Shown in pieces: positions 47,056 to 57,606 of a stretch of DNA of 64,000 nucleotides. The notes beneath the pieces were generated by a model, which was given only the letters and a program-made list of their open reading frames with translations, ran no database searches and had not been told where the DNA came from. The stretch lies in NCBI RefSeq assembly GCF_958979055.1, contig NC_084887.1, positions 10,256,501 through 10,320,500 of the forward strand. The letters are read 5' to 3'. Every line of letters starts with the position of its first letter. Position 1 is the stretch's first letter. The translations under genes and the position numbers were made by a program. Origin of the DNA: Alnus glutinosa (taxonomy: Eukaryota; Streptophyta; Magnoliopsida; Fagales; Betulaceae).

Positions 47056-48279
47056 TTATCTTCCTGAGACTCCATTTTTTGCATTTAGTAGAACGAGGCT
47101 CTCTGTGTATTTATCCAAATAAAACCAGTCCTCACAATACCTAGTTCCAGTTTCCGATTCTCCGGGCACAGATAAAAATCCCAGCTGAGTTGCTCGTTTG
47201 ATATGTGGTTCATACGAAAGAAGCTCCCCTTTTCTGTCAGTAACTAGAACTTCACCATTTTTCCTGAAGGCTACCACCCTCTTTAATCCTTGACTGATAT
47301 GAATGTTGAATAGCTTAGTCCAAGATTCTCCAATTCCATACTCTTTCATGATCCATATAGAAAACGACTGTTCCTCCTTTCGTTCATTAAAGGGGACAAG
47401 ACAAAGTAATCCGTCAAGGACCGCAACAGTCATATTCAAATACAACTTCCCAACAAAGCGGTCGGGCACTGCAATCTCATGAAAAACTTCATCAACCATA
47501 TCAAACGCCACTATCACATTGCGAAAAGTGCCCTCTTCTGGTGGAGTATGCGCGACCCAGTGGGATGCCCCATTGACAAAAACGGATAAGCAACGCTCAT
47601 TGACAATATATGATGGAGCAGGGGCAGCAATGGCTCGCCAGCAGCCAGTGTTAAGCGTATAGATTTCGACCAGCGGTGGAACCTTGACCTTGTAGTAATA
47701 CTCATGCCCATCAAGATATACAAGTCTGACCAGCTTCATATCATTGCTAGAGGGATCAAGGCCGAATCCATGGGAATGCTTGAAGCGGCCGTGTGATGAG
47801 AAGTTGAAGTTAGGCTCTGGAAGGCTTAGAGCCCTATGAATGGAAGGGTTCCATAGAGTATAGCCATAGCCATTTCTGCGATAATGATCACTGAAAGCAA
47901 AGCAGAATAGCCCATTCCACGAACCCACTATGTTGGTAAAATAATAACAAGAACAAGAAGCAGGTGGTTTAAGTGGGCAATTCAATTGGATGAAGTTATT
48001 GTTATTACCAAATGATCCATCATCAGTGCGCAGACTAAAGTTCTCGTATTGTCTAGATATTACAATATTAACGAGAATCGTTTTTGCGTACCGAAAGAGA
48101 AGTAGGCCGCGGCTGTTATTGTTGTCATGGCGGTTGGTGTGGGTGTGGGTGGTGATGAAGGTGTTGCTGGAGATTAGAGAACACCAGTCCTTGCAAACGC
48201 ACCTGAGCCTCACCAGTGACTTCACAGGGAGTCTGATGAGGATATCGACCAGCACTTCGCTTGGGAGAAAATCCGACAT
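47056..48279 (-). CDS. F-box protein 3, CPR1/CPR30-like with F-box-associated domain
   Basis: Intact 407-residue single-exon frame starting MSDFLPSEVLVDILIRLPVK. The F-box is at residues 4-42, the FBA domain from about 113 to 395, with NIVGSWNGLFCF, LWNPSIHRALSLPEP and VNGASHWVAHTPPEEG. It is very close to F-box 1 and to the main body of F-box 2. Differences concentrate in a variable loop before KVPPLVEIYTLNTG (here YLDGHEYYYKV), in the RNGYGYTLW segment and near the C terminus. The expected role is SCF ubiquitin-ligase adaptor; substrate unknown. The start is supported by the same MSDFLPS context as F-box 1. The upstream leader carries a broken copy of the F-box 2 extension. Confidence 0.9.
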   Translation of the reverse strand: MSDFLPSEVLVDILIRLPVKSLVRLRCVCKDWCSLISSNTFITTHTHTNRHDNNNSRGLLLFRYAKTILVNIVISRQYENFSLRTDDGSFGNNNNFIQLNCPLKPPASCSCYYFTNIVGSWNGLFCFAFSDHYRRNGYGYTLWNPSIHRALSLPEPNFNFSSHGRFKHSHGFGLDPSSNDMKLVRLVYLDGHEYYYKVKVPPLVEIYTLNTGCWRAIAAPAPSYIVNERCLSVFVNGASHWVAHTPPEEGTFRNVIVAFDMVDEVFHEIAVPDRFVGKLYLNMTVAVLDGLLCLVPFNERKEEQSFSIWIMKEYGIGESWTKLFNIHISQGLKRVVAFRKNGEVLVTDRKGELLSYEPHIKRATQLGFLSVPGESETGTRYCEDWFYLDKYTESLVLLNAKNGVSGR

Positions 48280-48839
48280 TTCCTTTGCTTCTTCTTCTTT
48301 CTTTGAGAGATCGAATCCCCTAGTTTTGGGAAACTAGAGCGTCAGAGATGTTGGTGTGAGTATTCAGTTTTACAGTTTGACCACAGCTTCGCTTGGGATT
48401 TCGTTTGCTTCTTCTTGTTCCATTTTGACCAAAACTTCGTTTGGGAGATCATCTTTTTTGTTAGAGAATCTTCTTCTTCTAGTTTTGGAGATCATCTTTG
48501 TTCAATCTACGAATTAACATCTTTGGAATCCGCCAACTACCGGTAGTGTTTGAGCAAGATGATGATGATGATGACGACGACGACAGATTCGAACAAATGC
48601 AGGTGAGCGATGAATAATAGCAAAGGTGGGAAGGTAAAGTAGAAGACAGAAGACAGAAAGCGGAAAATGGCACCGATTCAACATCCCGTCCTTTCCCCAC
48701 TAAATGTCTCCACCTCCGTTTTTTTTTTTTTTTTTTAATTTTTTTTTTTTTGTTTGTTGTTAATCTACACCCACGCATTGACCATTGTCCATTGTCCATT
48801 CATTTGCCTATTCTCTTTTACGGATTTTCTCCTTTCTAC

Positions 48840-48865
48840 TTTTTTTTTTTTTTTTTGATAAGTAA
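48840..48865 (-). mobile_element. Extremely truncated LINE: tail only, with 16-bp TSD
   Basis: The inserted 26 bases are a T run followed by GATAAGTAA, i.e. TTACTTATC plus poly-A on the minus strand. That is the same terminal motif as the LINE tails at 57370 and 52757. Identical copies of ATTTTCTCCTTTCTAC flank it (48824-48839, 48866-48881). Confidence 0.85.
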
Positions 48866-48899
48866 ATTTTCTCCTTTCTACCTTATGGCTTCCATCCAT

Positions 48900-49773
48900 G
48901 GCAAAATTGTCTTTTACATATATATATATATTTACAATTTTATCCTCTTAATTCAACTAGCCGGCTCTTCTCCAATTCACTTAAACTACAAAGGATCTAA
49001 ATACCTTTCAATTTATACAACATGCAGTCATAATATATTAATGGGTACGTTTTTGGAACAATGATAATTGTGATAATTGGTCTATTTTCCTATATTTTAT
49101 ATTTCTTCCACCTCTTAAAATGCAATCATAATAGATTTACCTTTATTTTTAATGATCCTTCCATCATATTGCATTGCAGATCATCAGGATCTTCTTAAAT
49201 TATCTATTTGAATTTGAGAAAATTCGGGTAGGTGATTATGAGATATCACTTCTAGGATTCATCTAACCAAATAAGTAGTTGGACAACTCAATTTTTATCC
49301 GGTCAGATAGATCTCATAAGTGGTCTTTCAAAATTATCTGCTCAAATTCTCTCAAATTCGGACAAATAATTTAAGAGAATTCGAACAGATAATTTGAAAG
49401 GATCCTAATCCATTGCATTACATACCATCATTAAGGTGGCCCTCCCCTCAAACAAACTCCAACAAATTACACTGCTTAAAATATCCGATACATACGAAAT
49501 TACAAATTATTGAGCATTCATCCAATACATACGAAATTACAGATTATTGAGCATTCAAACTTTGTACACCTGCTAAAGTTGTTCGATTTGGGGAAATTCC
49601 TAAGACTGATGGGCAAGCTAGTAAAGTGGGAAAATAGCATTACAATCTAAAAAGCAAAAGCATGTTTGGTTGCTATTTTGAAAACATGTTTTCAAAACAA
49701 CACAATACGTTTTATTTGCAATTCCGGCGTCTGGCTAGTTGTTTTGAAAACAAAAACAAGTGGGAAAAAAAAA

Positions 49774-49805
<32 letters not shown>

Positions 49806-50057
49806 AAAAAGAAGAAGAAAGAGAAGAAGGAAAAGAAAAGAAAAGAAAAGGCACCAAATATCGAAACCGAAAACAATCTTTTCATCCATAACGAAAACAC
49901 GCAAAAACCGAGAACGGTATGAGAGTTCGAGACTTCAGTGTGAGGTAATTTTTCATCCTTTCTTTCTCTGAACAGCTGCTGCTCCCAAGTACTCTCTCTC
50001 GGTCTCTCTCGAAGTCTCCATCAGCCACTATTTGAAGAGGACGTGCAAGTTTTTCAT
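48900..50057. repeat. Upstream flank of F-box unit 3
   Basis: It aligns with 41780-42480 of unit 2, with the same GTTTGGTTGCTATTTTGAAAA segment (49664 on). It contains an A/AAG-rich run at 49766-49840 and a partly duplicated ACATACGAAATTACA segment near 49490-49550. Similarity stops at about 50052, just before the helicase exon, which is absent here. Confidence 0.75.
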
Positions 50058-50069
50058 AATCGCGACCGC

Positions 50070-51397
50070 TAGGGGTGGACAAAATCGTGCAAAACCACAC
50101 CGACCCGCATGAACCGCCCTGCCCCGCCCCGCCACTACCATTTTTCACGTTGATATTTGCAGGCACGGTTTGAATTTTTGCCAAACTGTGCGGGGCGGGG
50201 GTTTAAGATCTTTTCAACACCGGATCCTCGCCCCCCCCCCCCCCCCCCCCCTCCCCACGCCCCGCATAAACCTAAAATACCTAAAAATAAAAAACCCTAA
50301 CCCCCTTGTCCGGCGACTCCAGTTGTCCCTCATGAGTCATACGCCTTACTTCAAATGAAATGAGTCATCCTTTTTTCTCTTCGTTACTAGTCATGCTTTG
50401 GATTCTTTGAGCAGAATTGGAGGAAGGCAGTGGCTGAGATATGTTGATTGTTGAGACGGCGGCTGAGATAATGAGATTTGCGAAAAGATGACGAAAGGAA
50501 AAGAAAGAGACGAAGCCTGAATTTCAAGGAAAAGGAAAATAATAGTTTTGTTGATTATTGAAGGCATGAAGGGTATAATTGTAAAAGATGGGAGGTTGGA
50601 AGACTCTAGAAAGCCACATGCCAGATGAGCATTGAAGTTTTTTTCCAGAAGTTTTTGTTAGCCACTACTAACTCCAAATGGTGCGTTTTGCATTTGGTTT
50701 GAAGTTTGATAAATGACTCTGCATCCTGAATGCATACAATGTGTTTTGCTATTCTTTTTTTTTTTTTAATTTTTAATTTTTGTTTTTTAACTGGAAGCTT
50801 CAAGCTATTCATTTAACCCTCATTTCCCTGAACAAAAAAAATGTAAAAAGTAAAAGGTTGCGCATCTTCTATTCTGAGTATTCCCTAATCTAAAATATTC
50901 TTCATTTTCCTCATCTTCTTCTTCCATCTCAGACCATCTCCGTCTTTCTCGTTCATCCACTTCTTCTTCTTCTGGTTCTTCTAGGGCTTGCAAAATGGTG
51001 ACCATGGAGAGCAAAAGCTTGATAAGCATCGCGAATCGGATACAAAGGGCGACAGGCGCGGTGGATTCGTCGACGCTCACTTCAAGACCTTCGGTTGTGA
51101 CTCCGGGATTGCGTCCTCATCCATAAGTTGGTGTTTCTCTGTTGCTATAATTTCTTTATAATTTGTTTGGTTCCTGAGAAAATCAAGGAAACGAGAAATT
51201 CGGTGATTTGTTTGTGATTTTATTGGCTTTGGTTTGAATTCGCCTCGCCCCGCACCCCCCGCCCCACACATACTCGCCCTGCACGGTTCCACTCTATAAC
51301 ACGCGGTTCACGGGTTAAGAATTCTCAACCCGCAGGGGTGCAGGGTGGGGGCAAAAAGAGCAAAAATCCACCCCACCCCGCCCCGTGCACACTCCTA
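50070..51397. mobile_element. hAT-like element, 1328 bp, with CpG-decayed TSD
   Basis: It starts TAGGGGTGGACAAAATCGTG and ends CCCGTGCACACTCCTA, with C/G-rich subterminal DNA (CCGCCCTGCCCCGCC; CACCCCGCCCC). Flanking 8-mers are GCGACCGC (50062-50069) and GCAACCAC (51398-51405), differing only by two G-to-A changes at CpG sites. A poly-C run lies at 50231-50251. The centre has an ATG-led stretch at 50995-51127 (plus strand, starting MVTMESKSLISIANRIQRAT) that may be captured gene sequence; I do not recognise it. Confidence 0.8.
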
Positions 51398-51405
51398 GCA
51401 ACCAC

Positions 51406-51981
51406 AACCAGTTTAAGCGGTTATTCACTTCTCAATAAACGCAACCGGTTGTTGTTATTTGCAACCTACAATTATACCGTTATTAAAAACAAGTAATCAA
51501 TTTTCATAAATTGTTAGATTTTTTTTTAAAAAAAAAATCAAAATAAAAAAATCCATAAAAATAATAAATAAAAAAATCTATCAATAGTGAAAAGATCTCT
51601 AAAGTGGACTCGTGAAGTCTATATATTACGGACGTTTGGACCAGTGCACAGACAATTCAATATTCAATGCAATTGCAAGGGAGCAAAAGTCACATTCCCC
51701 ATTCATTCATTTAGTACTTCTAGACCAGCACTGGTATCTTCAACGTAATCAACACATGCTCCAGACAGAAACTATGTACTTTTAAGTTTACAAGATGATG
51801 AAGTAAATTTGGCCCACATAACAACCAGAACGAATTGAATAAGAAGATTAATTGTAATGAGCTCACAATCAAGCCACTGAGCAGCGCGGCGTGAAAGAAG
51901 ATTAATTGTATATATATAAAATAAACCAATTACTGGTTATCCAATTATTAACCGAATTTTTAAATCCCCACTTGTACTAAC
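51406..51981. other. Older hAT relic and unrecognised DNA
   Basis: 51400-51500 and 51925-51960 carry AACCGGTTGT / GGTTATCCAATTATTAACC words typical of the subterminal DNA of the 14881/21921 hAT family, but no clean ends. The 1328-bp element at 50070 appears to have landed inside this relic. No gene seen. Confidence 0.5.
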
Positions 51982-52325
51982 CTGGTACAAAGAATTGTAG
52001 CATCAAGAGATCTTAAGTGTCCTCTGATCTGTAGCAAGGGCTCTCTCTGACCCAAGCAAAGATCAATCAGTGACAGCTTGCCCACTCGGCTGACAACATT
52101 CATGGCAGCAACTTTAACTCGGTACTCAACCACAACCTGGATTTAAAAGTAATATAGGAAAACAAATCATATACGTAGAGAGTCACAACCTTAAAAGTTT
52201 AACAACCATATCTCTCTCTTTTTTAAGTACCTGCAGAATAGCATGGGGGTGCCTGAAGAAGTTTCATTGGCTCGAGTTGTTTCAGTGGTTCGGTTTTGGA
52301 TTCCTTGTTGAAGCATTGTCATCAC
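51982..52325 (-). pseudogene. Kinesin-8 motor-domain fragment (two exons)
   Basis: Exon A (52325-52231) encodes VMTMLQQGIQNRTTETTRAN, then ETSS and, after a frame slip, HAILQ. Exon B (52136-51982) encodes VVVEYRVKVAAMNVVSRVGK, LSLID, then in shifted frame GSERALATDQRTL. The 94-base intron (52230-52137) has GT-AG ends and both exons have outer splice sites. The motifs are switch I (NETSSRSHAI) and switch II (DLAGSE) of a kinesin motor, closest to the kinesin-8 branch as I recall it. At least three frameshifts; no P-loop or neck exons nearby. A dead genomic fragment. Confidence 0.82.
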
Positions 52326-52756
52326 CTGAATGGAACAACCCAACTAAAAAAGAGGCAAATAGTAATCTTAGTCACCATCTATCTATCTAATCAGTTGTCT
52401 AAACTTCCAAATGTTGATAAAGAGGAGGGCTTATTACTTCATCTGTAGAATAAGCTCTGTAGAAAATTCAGAATATGGCAAAATCATTTCGAAACTTAAT
52501 CATAGAACAGAATCACAAGATCAGTTATCTAAGCACAAAATATCGCAAAAACTTCTACCAAAACCCTAGACCAGCTACATATCCACGACAATCTGACTCA
52601 ATTTCAGCAATCAGGCCGATCTATCGCTAGCATAATCTTAATTGAATCCTGGGGAATTGATGCAAAATTAATCACAAAATCTAACAAACACCAAATGTTT
52701 ACACACTACATCAAATCAAACACAGGGATTCACTGTCAAAACCAGATCGACAGGTT
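52326..52756. other. Spacer upstream of the kinesin fragment
   Basis: May be kinesin intron sequence; no coding motif seen. It ends in the left target copy (52738-52756) of the LINE insertion. Confidence 0.4.
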
Positions 52757-53136
52757 TTTTTTTTTTTTTTTTTGATAAGTAAGAGAGATATCATTAAAAA
52801 GCGCAAAGCGCAATCAAGTACACAGGAAGTATACAAGAAAAGCAGCTAGGAAGAAAAAGAAAACAGAACAAGGAAATCATTAAAACTAAGAGGCAAAGGT
52901 GCGAGGAACACCGCCACCCAAGAATACAAGGAATGAAAGAAAAAGGAAATGAGTTCCTCAATAGATCTTTCTTTGTCCTCAAACTGCCTGTCATTGCGTT
53001 CCCTCCACAAGCACCACAGAATGCAACAAGGGACCATCTTCCACGCAGCTGCACTCTGAGAACGACCACCCGTCCACCAACAAGCGAATAAATCTACCAC
53101 TCGCAGAGGCATAACCCAAGACAAACTGAAGCGACT
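52757..53136 (-). mobile_element. 5'-truncated LINE, 380 bp, perfect 19-bp TSD
   Basis: The tail appears as a T run followed by GATAAGTAAGAGAG on the plus strand. Minus-strand coding reads WKMVPCCILWCLWRERNDRQ, the end of LINE ORF2 (zf-RVT region). Identical AAAACCAGATCGACAGGTT copies flank it (52738-52756, 53137-53155). Confidence 0.95.
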
Positions 53137-53155
53137 AAAACCAGATCGACAGGTT

Positions 53156-53679
53156 GTAATTCAAAATCAAATGGTCAAAACCACCAAAATAATCAACCAA
53201 CAGAAAATTAAACATAAATAATAGAACAGAATCACAAATCTACAAAAAAAACCAAGATTACCTCAAAAATTAGAAATCGGCTTTCACAAAGAAAAAGCGT
53301 AATCTTTTGCTCCGGACCTATAGAGAAAGACGAAGGGTGAAAAAGATCAAAGACGAAGAAGAAGAAGAACTGAAGAACCCTAGGTGAATGGGTGTATACG
53401 TAGCCATGTAGGGCCGAACTGCCGAAGAAGAAGAATACGATTCCAGGAACTAAAGAGTGAAGAACCCTAGGTGAACCGAAGAAGAAGAAGAACAGGAACT
53501 CTGGAACCACCGAACCGAAGAAGAACAGGCACCGCGTGAGTCGTGAGAGTCAAAAGTCAGAAGTGAGAAAAGAAAGAAAAGGCGGAGAGAAAAGAGGGGG
53601 CATCGTGTTTAGGGTAAAGCGCAAAACTGGTAATTTTCTATTTTTTAATTTATATTAAATATATATATTTATACATTTG
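53156..53679. other. Geneless, GAA-rich stretch
   Basis: Repeated GAAGAAGAAG and GAACCCTAGGTGAA words (53350-53530). No gene recognised. Confidence 0.5.
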
Positions 53680-53860
53680 GAGCCAGTTACCCGGTTATAA
53701 CCGTGCGTCTAAAAACTAAATAACCGACTCCGGCTCCAAGTGCCCGGTTACCCGGTTATTTATAACCGGGTACCAATCCGGTTTTTCAGTTACCCGGAGC
53801 CAGTTAGTACCCGATTACGGTTTCCCGGCCGGTTATAACAGGCCCGAAATTAAACCCCTA
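53680..53860. mobile_element. Right-end relic of a hAT element
   Basis: ACCCGGTTAT-rich subterminal DNA ends in AAATTAAACCCCTA; read on the other strand it begins TAGGGGTTTAATTTCGGG, like the other hAT ends here. No left end found. It abuts the 3' flank of F-box unit 4. Confidence 0.6.
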
Positions 53861-53868
53861 ATTAGGTG

Positions 53869-54060
53869 GGGCTTGGGACTACTACATCAGTAAAACCTCC
53901 TGGAAAAAAGATGAAGCAAATAGTTTACACTCTACAGAAATTCTAGTTAATGAAGACATCAAGATATAAAGAGGTTTAACTTGGACAACATAGTTCACAT
54001 TCCCCATTATTTTAAAATGAAATTCCAAAATTGATCAGGAAATTGATACACATGTTGTTA
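53869..54060. repeat. Diverged 3' flank of F-box unit 4
   Basis: GGTGGGGCTT, AAAGATGAA(G/A)CAAA, AATGAAGACATCAAG, AAAGAGGTTTA and TTCAC(A/T)TTCCC occur in the same order as in unit 3 (46540-46760), with gaps and many substitutions. This marks an older fourth copy of the unit, whose gene remnant is at 56688-56870. Confidence 0.7.
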
Positions 54061-54125
54061 GTTTTGCACGTGAAAAAATTATAGCAGCTTTTATGACACA
54101 AAATACATAGCACCAATAAAGAATA

Positions 54126-54642
54126 GGGTTAAATACGTTTTTAGTACCTGAGTTTTGAAAACTTTATTTTTTGGTACCTGAGTTTCAATTCACATAATAA
54201 ATGATACTTCAATTTTGGGAAAAAACCAATTAATACCTCAGTCAAGTTTTCCGTCTAAAAACTAATGGCCCGCCACGTCACCGCCATGTCACTACCACAT
54301 ACCACCACTAGGAACATGACACCTGCCCCTTTCGAATGTCAGCACCCACATAATTGCCAAATCTCCCAAACACTTCAAAATCACACACCCACGTCATTTA
54401 CTGATTTTGGGGGAATTTGGCAATTATGTGGGTGCTGACATGTCGAAAAGGACATATGTCGTGTTCCTAGTAGTGCTAAGTGGCAGTGACGTGGCCGGCT
54501 ATTAGTTTTTGGATGGAAAACTTAACTGAGGTACTAATTTGGTCTTTTCCCAAAACGGATGTACCATCTGTGATGCAAATTGAAACTCAAATACCAAAAA
54601 ATAAAGTTTCCAAAACTTAAGTACTAAAAACGTATTTAACCC
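54126..54642. mobile_element. Mutator-like foldback MITE, 517 bp, perfect 9-bp TSD
   Basis: It begins GGGTTAAATACGTTTTTAGT and ends ACTAAAAACGTATTTAACCC. The inverted arms extend almost to the centre, including GCACCCACATAATTGCCAAAT and its complement near 54346 and 54414. Identical TAAAGAATA copies flank it (54117-54125, 54643-54651). No coding capacity. Confidence 0.95.
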
Positions 54643-54651
54643 TAAAGAATA

Positions 54652-56687
54652 AGGCTTGAAATATTGTATCCACACAAAAATACATGCTGCACACACAAAT
54701 AGATACTCTATATACTGCATATCAATAAATCTTCTTCCAAGGAGTTGGGCCTGGGCATGTTGTCTAAACAAATCTTCTACAACAGGGTTTGGACATATAT
54801 TGTTTCAGTGGAAGTCTAGAGGTGATAAGATCGCTATTAAGTGAAGACTAATTTCCCTTTCATCTTTCAAAGTAATATGTAAAATTTTTAGTGTGCAAAA
54901 CTGTGTTCACTTCCACAACTTCAAAAGGAATCGGTCATGTTATCTCTTATTTTTGCAAGTATCTTGGTAAGTCATAGGCCCCTTTCACCCCAAACCCTTA
55001 CATACTAATATGTTCCATTTCACCTTCACACAAACATACAGGAGTAAATATCAATCATTTTCACAAAGACTTCTATAAATTATGGTGAACTATAGAATAT
55101 CAATCATTACGAACGCGGAGGTAAATAGCAAACCACTTAAGTAGAAATTCCTACCGTCAGAATTTTATAATGTCATTTGCAAAACTTATGAATACCACAC
55201 AATTGCAGAAAGGGTCATCCATAGTTTCCTAATTACATGAACTTCTCCAATAGAGAACTACCTTTCAGAAACTGACTTATGCCTTACTACACTAGCTACC
55301 ATGTGTTCAATCATAGTAATTAAAAGCCAAAACATAAATTATCTCAAAACATAAATTATTCCTTGTTTATCTAGCTGATTATTATCCATCTACAATTCAC
55401 TTAAAAGGAATTATCCCTAGTGTTGGAACTAGGTCGCCTTAGTTCTTTTCCTAGATGACAATGTAAAAAGATTGCTCTAATCTTCCAGCTTCATTATATG
55501 TTGCAAAACAAAATGGTAGGTGATCGTGCATCAGCAGTGGACTGTTGGTTTCACAAAGAAAGAGACGAGGATGAATGAGGTGGCCAAGTAGTTGATTGTC
55601 TAAAACCTAATTCTGTGACACAGGAGATCTGGTGGCAGAATCTATACTTCTATATCACTATATAGAGCAGCAAGTGCTTATAGTGACATCATTTTCCGTC
55701 CATTTCAATGCCATTATGCTAACAGAGGGTGTAACTTAAAATGAAAAAGTAGTTGAAGAGGTGAAGTGTTACTTTTTAAAGTTTAGCGGTCTAAGTGCAA
55801 ATAGACTTGCTGTCATGCAATCTAAGTTTTTTCTGAAGTATCAAAACAACCCACAAACATGATGAAGAAGAATTACAAAAACCTCCATGGTAGCTGCCAT
55901 AAAACTAAACCTCTTCTTCACTTTTTAGCTCCAAGTTATTTCATTGCTTCATACCCAGCTTATACTCAAATAAACAGACAAGTAGCAGCATGAACTACTT
56001 GCAGTCAAACTGCAAATACTCTGCTACTGGAATTTTTTTCCTTTTCTTCTGTTTTCTGTTTTCTTTTTTGATGAGGACACACACACATGACACACTCTAA
56101 GCTTGAGTACATCTCTCCCATTAATTTTCTTCCAAGTTCCAAAACAATTAAATGTTCTGATTCTTGTCATTTGACCAATCACAAACATAAAAACATTCTA
56201 GCTGCGGACATTTTCTTTTATTATTTCTACATTTATGAATTATATGATCCCTGTCATTGAAAAAAAGAAAGAAAGTAACAAACGTATTACTGCAAAGTCT
56301 GCAATTGATTATTGATAGCTTACCTTTTCCTGCTTGCTTGCAATTGACCCCTGACATTTGTCCCAACCTGGAAAGACAGTTAACCCACGTGAGAGAATGC
56401 AGAATGAAAACGCTAACACTAGAAAAGGGGCACTGACTGAGGAAATGAAAACGAATACAATAGTGAGTTTCTATGCCGGATACATTTCGATTTTCACATA
56501 AGCCCATCAATCACTGAAACAAAGTCCAAGACCTGAAACTGAAACAAGGATAAAACTGAAAATTTTCCAAGTGCTAAAACAATGGAGCAAGGCTGACATC
56601 TGTATCTTCCTTTTTCTCTTCCTAACTTTTCTTTCTCCTAGTGCTTACCAACAGAAGACGAAGTCCCCTGCCCTCCCAAAACTCCAT
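54652..56687. other. Geneless stretch within unit 4
   Basis: No gene, RNA or clear element recognised. Much may be decayed unit-4 flank. Confidence 0.45.
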
Positions 56688-56870
56688 CTGCCAGACTGCT
56701 ACATTCAGTAGAACAAAGCTCTTCCCATAAGTATTCAAATAAAGCAGGCTACGAATGTTAGATCCAAAGTTCGTTGGCTACTAGGTATGTAAGAAAACAA
56801 CTTTCCATCCTTGGTCGCTAGAACTTCACCATTCTTTGTAAAAGCCCATCACCCTCTCCAATCCTCCCCC
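56688..56870 (-). pseudogene. F-box protein 4: C-terminal remnant
   Basis: The minus strand reads FTKNGEVLATKDGKLFSYIP, then, after a frame change, SLLYLNTYGKSFVLLN. These align with FRKNGEVLVTDRIGELLSYE and FYLDKYGESLILLN at the end of F-box 1. The F-box, most of the FBA domain and the start are missing. It is far more diverged than the three intact copies. Confidence 0.8.
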
Positions 56871-56963
56871 CGGAAGAGATTTGACACAACTCAATCCATT
56901 TATGTGCTTTATTTATCATCACAATTTGATAATATAAGAAACATAACCATCCAAATAGAGTAA

Positions 56964-57117
56964 TGCTAGAAGGAAGACTTTTGTCAGTCTCTTATCCCTC
57001 TAAAAGAGATGTGGCTTTTAAAATTACCATTGGATCAAAATACAATAGTGATCTATTCCAAATTCAATGGTAATTTTAAAAGCCACATCATCTTTAGAGG
57101 ACAAAAGTCTTCCTGCT
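56964..57117. mobile_element. Small foldback MITE, about 154 bp
   Basis: The left arm GCTAGAAGGAAGACTTTTGTC pairs with the right arm GACAAAAGTCTTCCTGC, and inner arms CTCTAAAAGAGATGTGGC and GCCACATCATCTTTAGAG also pair. TAAT/TAAA flanks hint at a 3-bp TAA duplication. Confidence 0.75.
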
Positions 57118-57169
57118 AAAGCCTGAGAGTCCCACCACCATCTATTCCAAATTCAATGGGTTTGGGTGC

Positions 57170-57390
57170 TTTTGGGTGAATGTTGGGGGGTTTTTTTGGG
57201 CTTTGGGTTTCTTGTGGTTCTGGGTGTTGTGGGTGCTGCATGCGGGTTTTAGGGTTGGTCCTAATGGGTTTGGTTGGGTTTTTCTTTTTATGAGTTACCT
57301 TTGGCTATTTCTGTGTATACTCCCGGTGTACTAGAGGCGCCTTACGCTTCTATATAAAGTTTTCTTACTTATCAAAAAAAAAAATGGTCA
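57170..57390 (+). mobile_element. LINE 3' UTR and poly-A tail
   Basis: A T/G-rich tract with GTATACTCCCGGTGTACTAG and GGCGCCTTACGCTTC, ending TTCTTACTTATC plus A's, is a typical plant LINE 3' terminus. It is the plus-strand version of the tail at 52757. No coding part retained; no target duplication identified. Confidence 0.75.
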
Positions 57391-57606
57391 TCCATTTAAT
57401 TGTCCAGCCAGAGTCATTATGTAAGGGGTCTATTATGTAGTGGGCTTTTAATGGGTTTATTAGGTTAGTGCGCCTTTAATGGGTCTATCCTTTAATTGTA
57501 GTTTGGGTTTTATTTGTAATTGTTTTGCATTTTAATCACTAGGAAACAGCTGGACATTCTGTTAGCAAATTGTGACAGACTGAGTCTATAAGAACAACCC
57601 AATCCT

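Noticed and set aside
49662..49971. Lys/Glu-rich ORFs across the A/AAG run
   Set aside because: Translation of simple-sequence DNA, open in several frames on both strands.
53232..53510. Phe-rich minus-strand ORF
   Set aside because: Reads through GAA/TTC-rich simple sequence; no domain.
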